Shown: positions 5,286-10,401 of the stretch, in pieces | Position numbering within the stretch: the stretch's first letter is position 1 | Layout of the letters: the number at the start of each line of letters is the position of its first letter | Notes under the pieces: generated by a model | Databases searched by the model: none | Told to the model about the DNA's origin: nothing | Seen by the model: the letters and a program-made list of their open reading frames with translations, nothing else | Translations under genes and position numbers: made by a program | Origin: DATEUP01 sp035283065 | GTDB taxonomy: Archaea; Thermoplasmatota; DTKX01; DATEUP01 | Assembly: GCA_035283065.1 (NCBI GenBank) | Contig: DATEUP010000246.1 | Coordinates: forward strand, 1 to 10,401 | Direction: 5' to 3' | DNA: 10,401 bases

Positions 5286-5490
5286 AATCGACGGCCGACG
5301 ATTCTTGCGCACGATGAGGCGGCTGGGCTGGGTCGTCGGGTCCTCGCGAGGGAGCCACGTGACGCTTGTCCACGTGGAAACCGGCCAGAAACTTTTCGTG
5401 GCCTTCCACGGCACGATGTACAGGCCGGCCGTCCAGGACGCGCTAGAAATCGCGGGAATTACGCCCGAGGAATTCCTCGATGCCTATTGA
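5266..5490 (+). CDS. hicA: HicA-like mRNA interferase toxin (YcfA family)
   Basis: A 74-residue protein with the small dsRBD-like HicA fold; such toxins cleave mRNA or block translation until bound by HicB. The core GWVVGSSRGSHVTLVH carries the signature G-S-H with the catalytic histidine, H31. It is followed by the strand KLFVAFHG and the helix VQDALEIAGITPEEFLDAY, corresponding to the family 'v.ip.h..l..GtlrsIlkqagis.eef'. Start chosen at ATG 5266, which overlaps hicB by 20 bases; a TTG at 5257 and a TTG at 5275 are possible alternatives. The canonical order is toxin first; here the antitoxin precedes the toxin. It converges on the LeuA-family gene, with only eight bases between stop codons. 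Confidence 0.85.
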   Translation: MARLPGEIDGRRFLRTMRRLGWVVGSSRGSHVTLVHVETGQKLFVAFHGTMYRPAVQDALEIAGITPEEFLDAY

Positions 5491-5493
5491 GGC

Positions 5494-5511
5494 GAGGGCT
5501 ATCGCGCCCTC
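5494..5511. terminator. Hairpin at convergent hicA / LeuA-family junction
   Basis: GAGGGC (5494-5499) pairs with GCCCTC (5506-5511) around TATCGC, placed directly after the hicA stop and overlapping the minus-strand stop at 5499-5501. It mirrors the arrangement at 4059-4075 and may act on both transcripts. Confidence 0.4.
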
Positions 5512-6704
5512 ACCCGGTGCTTCTGCCCCGTGACCTCGTCGACGAGCTGCCAGAACTCGTCGAAGGTCACGCTCCCCTTGCGCTCGCCGAGCTCCTTCAG
5601 CCTCATCGTGACCGCGTCGACCTGCGTGTCGGCCAGGCGAACACCCTGCCCCGTGAGGACAGCCTTCACGTGGGCTTCGCCCGTGTGCTTGCCAAGCGCG
5701 AGGGTTCGCCGCTGCCCCACAAGCTCCGGCGGGTAGGGCTCGTAGGTTGCCGGGTCCTCCATCACGGCTTTCACGTGGATCCCCGACTCATGGCTGAACA
5801 CGTTCGAGCCCGCGACGGGCGCGTTGGGGTGCACGGCCACGCCGCTGCGGTCGGCGACGAGCTCGGAGAGCGCCTTGAGGTGCTCGAGCTCGATCCCCGT
5901 CGGGATCCCGTAGAGGAGCTCGCAGGACAAGACGAAGGGCTGGAGGGGCACGTTGCCCGCGCGCTCGCCGATCCCGTTCACGGTCGTGGTCACAAAGCGC
6001 GCGCCGGCAAGGACGCCGGCGACCGCGTTGGCATTCGCCAGCCCGAAGTCGTTGTGGAGGTGGATCGAGAGCGGGAAGTCGTTGAGGCTGCGGCGCACTT
6101 TCTGGACGAGCTGGGCAAGGCCGTTGGGCGTCGTGCAGCCCACGGTGTCCGTGATCCCCACGCGCTCGGCGCCCGCGTCGATCGCCGCGCGGTAGATGCG
6201 GATGAGGTCCATGAGGTCGGCGCGCGTCGAGTCCTCGGTCGAGAACCCGACGCGCAGGCCGCGCGAGGTCGCATATTCCGTGACGCGGGTGACCTCGGGC
6301 AGGATCCCCTCGACGGTCTTCTTGAGCTTGACGCGCAGCTGGATCGGCGAGGCCGGCACGAAGAGGAGCACCATGTCCACGCCGGCGTCGGCGGCCGCAT
6401 CGACGTCGTCGCGCTTGAGCCGCGAGAGGCAAAGGACTTCAGCGTCGAGGCCGGCGCCCGCGACCTGCTTGACCGCGGCAGCCTCGGAGGGCGAGACCGC
6501 GGGGAAGCCCGCCTCGATCTGCGGGACGCGGGCCTCGTCGAGCGCGCGGGCGATTTCGAGCTTCACGGCGGGCGCGAAGGCGACGCCCGGCATCTGCTCG
6601 CCGTCACGCAGCGTCGAGTCGTAGATGACGACGTCCTTGGGGATCTCCTGGAAGAGGCCGTCGAGCCGGTACGGGGACACGGCCACCTTGTCGCGGGGGC
6701 CCAC
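5499..6704 (-). CDS. Homocitrate/2-isopropylmalate/citramalate synthase-family enzyme (LeuA/NifV/AksA-like)
   Basis: Members condense acetyl-CoA with a 2-oxo acid on a TIM-barrel with a divalent metal. Numbered from the longest frame (TTG 6743), YDSTLRDGEQMPG contains catalytic R46 and metal ligand D47, and H228-L-H230-N-D supplies the two histidine ligands. GIGERAGNVPLQPF and FSHESGIHVKAVMEDPATYE follow, the latter with the subdomain histidine that contacts the thioester. The C-terminal LeuA allosteric dimer domain (roughly 120 residues) is absent, and the GIHVK...TYEPYPPELVG region resembles homocitrate synthases (NifV, AksA, Lys20) more than leucine-regulated LeuA. Substrate remains unproved. 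Codons before 6704 are atypical, so I start at GTG 6704; GTG 6686 and 6680 are alternatives. No leuB/leuCD-like partner is nearby. It lies about 85 bases downstream of the surface-protein gene on the same strand. Confidence 0.82.
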   Translation of the reverse strand: MGPRDKVAVSPYRLDGLFQEIPKDVVIYDSTLRDGEQMPGVAFAPAVKLEIARALDEARVPQIEAGFPAVSPSEAAAVKQVAGAGLDAEVLCLSRLKRDDVDAAADAGVDMVLLFVPASPIQLRVKLKKTVEGILPEVTRVTEYATSRGLRVGFSTEDSTRADLMDLIRIYRAAIDAGAERVGITDTVGCTTPNGLAQLVQKVRRSLNDFPLSIHLHNDFGLANANAVAGVLAGARFVTTTVNGIGERAGNVPLQPFVLSCELLYGIPTGIELEHLKALSELVADRSGVAVHPNAPVAGSNVFSHESGIHVKAVMEDPATYEPYPPELVGQRRTLALGKHTGEAHVKAVLTGQGVRLADTQVDAVTMRLKELGERKGSVTFDEFWQLVDEVTGQKHRVRAR

Positions 6705-6788
6705 GGCGTTCCAAGGATGGCGGGGGGTCTTGAACCTTCGCAAGCGGGGCGCGGCTCGCGCGATCGTCGAGTGGCGCCGGTTGTGCGC

Positions 6789-9077
6789 TCACTTCTCGTC
6801 GCGGGCTTTCGCGTCCTTCTCGTCCTTGCCCTTCGCCTCGGGCGGCCGGGGCGCGCGGGTCTTCGGGAAGATGCCGAGCCACTGGAGGAAGAACATGGCG
6901 GCAAGGCCGACGACAATCCCGACCGCCGCGGCCGCGGCCGTGCGCGACTCGGCGGAGGCCGCCTCCTTCGCGCGCTGGTCGGCCGTCGCGTTCGCGTTCG
7001 TAAGGGCCGTCTTCGAGAGGTCGAGTTCGTCCAGCGTCAGGTTCAGGCGGCCGGCGAGCACGGAGGCGTTCTGGAGCGCGAGCGAGAGGTTGTAGGAGAC
7101 CGCAGTGAAATTGGCCGTCAGGTTGTCGAGGTCGCGCCGCGTGGAGGCGAGCGCATCGACGGACACCGTCTCGTTGTGCGTGGCGTTCTCGACGACGTAG
7201 CGCAGGGCCGTGAGGTTGGCCTGCAGGTCTGCGATGCGCGCAAGGTTGATCGTCTCGTTCTCGAGCGAGAGGTTGAGCCGGTCCGTGATGTTCGTGATGT
7301 TGCTGTTCAGCGCGTCAAACGACGCCTGGAGAGCCGCGACCTGCGCCTGGAGCGCGGCAACCTGGAGGTCGAGGGAATCGACAATTGCGCCGACGTCCGA
7401 GGCGGTCGCGTTGTGTAGCACGAGGGCCGCGCGCTCCGTGACCGAGACGCCGCCGCCGACGGCCGCGTAGAACTCGGGCCCGAGCGTGAGGAACTCGAGG
7501 GACGCGTAGAGGGCCTCCGCCGCGTCGAAGTCCGTGGCGCCGCCCAGGGGGGCCGTGGACGAGACGTTCCACAGGAAGGAGGCGCCGACCACGGGCGGCG
7601 CTTGGGTCCCTGAGAGCGTGAGCGGGGCGGCGGTGAAGAGCCGCTGCGTGGCGTTCACGAGGCGCCAGACGGCGAGGGGTTCCTCGCCGGTGAGGGCCAG
7701 GTCGCGAAGGCCCGCGAGCGTGGCGGCCACCGCCCCCGCGCCAACCGTGGGCGTCGCAGGCTCGGGCGTGGCCGCATGGTAGCTGAGGTTCCAGAAGAGG
7801 CGCGACTCGAGCCCTGCGCCGGCCTTGAGCATCCAGGCGCGGTGCGCTTCAAGTCCGGTCAGGTCAAACACGGAGGCAAGGGCCTCAAGCGCGGCGCCCT
7901 GCGTGGCGAGCGTGACCGTCGACCAATTCGCGGTGAGGGTGGAGCCCGACACCTCGTACGACGCCGGGAACGCGCCGTAGGCGTCGGCAAGGGCCGTAAG
8001 CGCCCCAAACGCGCGCTCGCGCGCAGCAGTCGCGTTCGCCTTGAAAGAGGCGTTGGCGGCTTCCTCGGCGCGCGAGAGAGCCTGGACGTAGAGCGCGAGG
8101 TCGCCCGTCGTCGTGTTGCCGCCGGCTTGCGTGTAGGCGCCTGCGGTCGCGTCCCAGAGCGCGGCCTCCGCGTTTTGCACGGCAGCGACAAGAAGGGGGT
8201 GGGCGGAGGCATAGAGCGAGGCGTCGAACGGGTTCCCGTCAAAGAGCGAGGCGTGGGTGCCTGCGGGGTCCGCGAACACGACGACCTCTGCAAGGCCCAG
8301 GATGACCGCGGCCTGGCCGCGCACCGTGGTGGCGTTGTCCGCCGGCACGAAGCCGAGGAACAGGGGCTCGGTGTCGTTCGACAGGTTCACGGCCATCCGT
8401 TGGGGGACGACCTGCCAGCCGTTCGACGCGTTGTTGTCCCCAAGCGCCTCGTCGGTGAGGTTGAAGGCGCCAAGCGCCGAGCCGTTGAAGGCGGCCCCCA
8501 TCTCGATTGCCTTGAGGCGGTCCACGAGGGCGTCGGTGAGCCAGAGCCCGAGGACGCCGTCGGCGGCCGTGGCGCCGACGAGGGGCGCGTTCAGCGCCTG
8601 CGTGCCGTTGGCATAGTGGTTTGTGCGAAGCAGGTAGCCGGCCCAGGCGGCGTCTGCGGCCGCGCCGAGCCCCAGCGATTCGGCCGTGACTTCGAGGGCG
8701 GCGCCGGACGCGTTCCACCGCTGCGTCCCGTAGTCCGAGGCGTTCTGCGAGGCGTCAAGGTACGTCAGGTCCGCCTTCGACGCGTATTCGAGGAAAATCG
8801 GGCGCACGCCGACGGGCGTCGTCCCGCCCGTGAGGTTCTCGTAGGAGGTCTGGCGGACGGTGAAGCTCGTCGTGTTGCCCGCGTGCGTGGGGCCGCCAAG
8901 GACGGTGGCGCCGAACCCCGAGCGCCAGAAGAGCGCGTCGACGGTCGTGCGGCCGGCGGCCTGCAGGCTGTCGGTCGAGGCTTGGAGCTCGAGCTCCTGA
9001 AAGCCGAAGGCCGCCGGGGAAAGAATCGAGATGATGAGAAGTCCCACAACCGAGAGCATGCTGAGTCTTTTCCGCAA
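6789..9077 (-). CDS. Large secreted, membrane-anchored surface protein with sequon-rich coiled-coil stalk; function unknown
   Basis: From TTG 9077 the protein has 762 residues. A signal peptide is clear: RKR n-region, hydrophobic core LSVVGLLIISILSP and a likely cleavage around AAFG-FQ (residues 22-26). The ectodomain (about 26-560) is Ala/Leu/Thr-rich, has no cysteine and few lysines; its middle third has repeated helical stretches around LWDATAGAYT that could be an alpha/alpha toroid, a weak guess. Residues about 561-712 form heptad-like coiled coil (LQVAALQAQVAALQASF). I count 32 N-x-S/T sequons, 13 in this stalk. A membrane span (about 713-738, VGIVVGLAAMFFLQWLGIF) precedes a Lys/Asp/Glu-rich cytoplasmic tail. 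No archaeosortase (PGF-type) signal is seen. GGTGGTG lies six bases before the TTG; GTG 9089/9086 and ATG 9059 are alternatives. An S-layer-associated, adhesive or sensory role is possible; none is shown. Confidence 0.8.
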   Translation of the reverse strand: MRKRLSMLSVVGLLIISILSPAAFGFQELELQASTDSLQAAGRTTVDALFWRSGFGATVLGGPTHAGNTTSFTVRQTSYENLTGGTTPVGVRPIFLEYASKADLTYLDASQNASDYGTQRWNASGAALEVTAESLGLGAAADAAWAGYLLRTNHYANGTQALNAPLVGATAADGVLGLWLTDALVDRLKAIEMGAAFNGSALGAFNLTDEALGDNNASNGWQVVPQRMAVNLSNDTEPLFLGFVPADNATTVRGQAAVILGLAEVVVFADPAGTHASLFDGNPFDASLYASAHPLLVAAVQNAEAALWDATAGAYTQAGGNTTTGDLALYVQALSRAEEAANASFKANATAARERAFGALTALADAYGAFPASYEVSGSTLTANWSTVTLATQGAALEALASVFDLTGLEAHRAWMLKAGAGLESRLFWNLSYHAATPEPATPTVGAGAVAATLAGLRDLALTGEEPLAVWRLVNATQRLFTAAPLTLSGTQAPPVVGASFLWNVSSTAPLGGATDFDAAEALYASLEFLTLGPEFYAAVGGGVSVTERAALVLHNATASDVGAIVDSLDLQVAALQAQVAALQASFDALNSNITNITDRLNLSLENETINLARIADLQANLTALRYVVENATHNETVSVDALASTRRDLDNLTANFTAVSYNLSLALQNASVLAGRLNLTLDELDLSKTALTNANATADQRAKEAASAESRTAAAAAVGIVVGLAAMFFLQWLGIFPKTRAPRPPEAKGKDEKDAKARDEK

Positions 9078-9117
9078 GCCAAACACCACCGCAGCGGCGC
9101 GGGCAAGGGGGATGCCC

Positions 9118-9125
9118 GATATAAG
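9118..9125 (-). promoter_or_regulatory. TATA box of the surface-protein gene
   Basis: The minus strand reads CTTATATC, flanked by G+C-rich DNA. It predicts transcription from about 9096 and a leader of about 19 bases containing GGTGGTG before TTG 9077. It shows that the open frame extending upstream to 9257 is not part of the protein. Confidence 0.6.
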
Positions 9126-9183
9126 CATGGCGGACTTCGCCGGGACTGCTGGCTCGCCCTCAAAGCCCGGCGCCAGACATCGT

Positions 9184-9213
9184 CCGTTTTGGCCCCCAAC
9201 GGCGCCGTTTTGG
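9184..9213. repeat. Direct repeat CCGTTTTGG with embedded palindrome in the divergent intergenic region
   Basis: CCGTTTTGG occurs at 9184-9192 and 9205-9213, exactly 21 bases apart (two DNA turns). Between and overlapping them, AACGGCGCCGTT (9198-9209) is a perfect 12-base palindrome made from an inverted copy of the same half-element. The cluster lies upstream of both the surface-protein promoter and the htpX promoter, so it could be a regulator site for either. Confidence 0.45.
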
Positions 9214-9280
9214 TACGCTGAAGCCGCCTGGAGGCCGTGCCGCGGGCGGCCGTCCAACGCGCGTTAACGAATCCAACACC

Positions 9281-9295
9281 TGAACCCTAGGTTCA
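9281..9295. promoter_or_regulatory. Palindrome upstream of htpX, possible operator
   Basis: TGAACC (9281-9286) and GGTTCA (9290-9295) form a perfect inverted repeat around CTA. It directly precedes and touches the AT-rich TATA-like stretch CATTAGTTTAG (9294-9304), the best promoter candidate for htpX. It is therefore placed where a regulator could control TBP/TFB access. Confidence 0.45.
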
Positions 9296-9338
9296 TTAGT
9301 TTAGAGGAGGCCCTTTACCCTGAGGGGAAGCCCGCCGC

Positions 9339-10202
9339 ATGTCCCAAGCCTCCGCCTTTGCAAAGACCTTCGGCGTCTTCGCCGTCGTCTTCCTCATCAT
9401 CTACGCCGTGGCCGGCGCCCTCGCGCTCTTCCTGCCCGTCTGGAGCCTGGGCTACATCCTCATGTTCACGGGCTTTGCCGTAGCCCTCAACCTCGTCACG
9501 TACTTCCTCTCCGACAAGCTCGTCCTCATGGGCTACCGGGTGCGCCTTGTTGCGCCCGAGGAGGCCCCCGAGCTCCACGCGCTCGTGGAGCGCGTGGCCA
9601 AGGCCGCGGGCGTGCCCAAGCCCAAGGTCGGCGTCATGCGCGAGGGGTCGCCAAACGCCTTCGCGACCGGGCGCAACCCGAAGCGCGGCGTCGTCTGCTT
9701 CACGACGGGCATCCTCGACCTGCTCACCCCGCATGAGCTCGAGGGCGTCGTGGCCCACGAGCTCTCCCACGTGAAGAACCGCGACACGCTCGTGATGACC
9801 GCCGTGGCGACCGTCGCGGCCTTCTTCGCCTACATCATCCAATTCGGCGGGATGGCCGCGACCTCCCGCGGCGGCCGCGGGGGCGGCGGCATCGCCGCGT
9901 ACATCCTGCTCTCGCTCGTCGCCGGGATCGCGGCCGCGCTCATCCGCGCATTCGTATCGAGGCGTCGCGAGTACGGCGCGGACCGCACGGGCGCCTCGAT
10001 CCTCCACGACTCCACGGGGCTTTCGAAGGCGCTCCTCAAACTGGACTACGCGAACCGCGGCAAGCCCATGCGCGTGGCCCGCGAAGCGTCCGCGCACCTC
10101 TTCATCGTGAACCCGTTCTCGGGCCGGCGCGTCGGGGGGCTCTTCCAAAGCCACCCTCCGATCGCGGAGCGCGTGCGGCAGCTTGGAGAGCTCGACTACT
10201 GA
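9339..10202 (+). CDS. htpX: HtpX-type membrane zinc metalloprotease (M48 family)
   Basis: HtpX is an integral membrane protease that degrades misfolded membrane proteins. The zinc motif is H140-E141-L-S-H144 in VVAHELSHVKNRD, with third ligand E211 in SRRREYGADRTGA. Two N-terminal membrane spans (about residues 7-32 and 37-57) precede the cytosolic catalytic part, and two more hydrophobic spans (about 150-169 and 183-206) flank the Gly-rich loop SRGGRGGGG, the usual HtpX topology. The C-terminal SHPPIAERVRQL is the conserved family ending. At 287 residues it is complete. The ATG at 9339 is the first start in frame before the membrane helix. It is divergent from the surface-protein gene and followed after 66 bases by a DsrE-like gene. 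Stress regulation is typical of the family; a palindrome at 9281-9295 may mediate it here. Confidence 0.95.
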   Translation: MSQASAFAKTFGVFAVVFLIIYAVAGALALFLPVWSLGYILMFTGFAVALNLVTYFLSDKLVLMGYRVRLVAPEEAPELHALVERVAKAAGVPKPKVGVMREGSPNAFATGRNPKRGVVCFTTGILDLLTPHELEGVVAHELSHVKNRDTLVMTAVATVAAFFAYIIQFGGMAATSRGGRGGGGIAAYILLSLVAGIAAALIRAFVSRRREYGADRTGASILHDSTGLSKALLKLDYANRGKPMRVAREASAHLFIVNPFSGRRVGGLFQSHPPIAERVRQLGELDY

Positions 10203-10243
10203 GCGCGAGGCGCGCCCCGGGAGGAAAGGGCGCAACCTTGATG

Positions 10244-10256
10244 CCCCGCGACGGGG
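10244..10256 (+). terminator. Short G+C hairpin between htpX and the DsrE-like gene
   Basis: CCCCG (10244-10248) pairs with CGGGG (10252-10256) around CGA, in the 66-base gap after htpX. No T-tract follows. It could mark the htpX 3' end or be chance in G+C-rich DNA. Confidence 0.2.
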
Positions 10257-10268
10257 AAGCCCCTCCCC

Positions 10269-10401
10269 ATGGCGCAGCAGGTTCTCCTCATCCTCAACGA
10301 CGCCCCCTACGGCAGCGAGCGCTCGTACAACGCGCTCCGCCTCGCCCTCAACCTCCTGAAGGCCGAGCCCGCGCCCCAGGTGCGCGTCTTTCTCGTGGGG
10401 G
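10269..10401 (+). CDS. DsrE/DsrF-like family protein, N-terminal part (3' truncated by window)
   Basis: The first 44 residues are visible. QQVLLILNDAPYGSERSYNA, then a helix with LRLALNLLKAE, then VRVFLVG, reproduces the opening of DsrE/DsrF/YchN-like proteins: first beta strand, the 'n.apygs.ra.nAlr.A..l' loop and helix, and second beta strand 'v.vFl.g.a'. The family includes sulfur-relay subunits (DsrE, TusD) and many small archaeal proteins of unknown role. The cysteine used for sulfur transfer lies further on and is not in the window, so sulfur chemistry cannot be asserted. The ATG at 10269 has no clear Shine-Dalgarno sequence. It could be co-transcribed with htpX (66 bases) or have its own promoter. 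Confidence 0.75.
   Translation, partial: MAQQVLLILNDAPYGSERSYNALRLALNLLKAEPAPQVRVFLVG

Noticed and set aside
5487..7418. A very long open frame (643 codons) on the plus strand
   Set aside because: It runs antisense to the LeuA-family gene and part of the surface-protein gene. Its product is an Arg/Glu/Val/Leu-rich, low-complexity sequence typical of the opposite frame in G+C-rich DNA, and the minus-strand genes have clear motifs.
7776..9221. Open frame of 481 codons on the plus strand
   Set aside because: It is antisense to the surface-protein gene, with a Gly/Arg/Glu/Val-rich product and no recognisable domain. The minus strand has signal peptide, sequons, coiled coil and anchor in logical order.
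9078..9257. N-terminal extension of the surface protein to TTG 9257
   Set aside because: It contains a TATA box and the repeat cluster and would place the signal peptide internally; its composition differs from the rest, including the only cysteine.
1..10401. CRISPR array, tRNA, rRNA, insertion sequence or prophage
   Set aside because: I saw no regularly spaced repeats, cloverleaf-like segments, rRNA signature, transposase or phage structural genes on either strand. This is by reading only, not by a covariance-model search.

Overview
The window looks like a chromosomal segment of a G+C-rich, non-halophilic archaeon. The evidence is archaeal-style TATA boxes about 25 bases before gene starts, several apparently leaderless genes, the frequent use of GTG/TTG starts, a PaREP1-like gene, an archaeal VapB (DUF217-type) antitoxin, RtcA, and an aminotransferase of the type best known from Thermococcales and relatives. 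A member of the Thermoplasmatota or another euryarchaeal lineage is plausible, but this is inference; no rRNA or other taxonomic marker is present.

Layout. Bases 2-235 are the 3' end of an SDR-type NAD-dependent epimerase/oxidoreductase gene, followed by a G+C hairpin. Bases 312-958 hold a VapBC toxin-antitoxin operon with a 20-base operator-like palindrome at its promoter. On the minus strand, 973-2334 encodes a class III PLP aminotransferase with an unusual four-cysteine insert; its promoter carries a long near-palindrome. Divergent from it, 2495-3523 encodes RNA 3'-terminal phosphate cyclase (RtcA). Next come a leaderless PaREP1/HEPN-like gene (3654-4049) and, convergent to it, a soluble HExxH putative zinc metallopeptidase of no family I recognise (4067-4867, start uncertain, possibly CTG). 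Bases 5049-5490 hold a second toxin-antitoxin pair, HicB-HicA, antitoxin first. Convergent to that is a homocitrate/2-isopropylmalate/citramalate synthase-family gene (5499-6704). Upstream of it on the same strand is a large cysteine-free surface protein (6789-9077) with signal peptide, sequon-saturated coiled-coil stalk, one C-terminal membrane anchor and a charged cytoplasmic tail. Divergent from this is htpX, a membrane zinc metalloprotease (9339-10202), and the window ends inside a DsrE-like gene (10269 onward).

How the genes relate. There is no single large pathway cluster. The housekeeping genes (aminotransferase, RtcA, LeuA-family synthase, HtpX) are monocistronic or nearly so, each with its own promoter, and two compact toxin-antitoxin modules lie between them. 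The three convergent junctions each contain or adjoin a short G+C hairpin. The least explained items are the glycosylation-prone surface protein, the HExxH protein and the operator-like palindromes at several promoters. I found no CRISPR array, insertion sequence, integrase, tRNA or rRNA, and no gene-free stretch longer than 300 bases.
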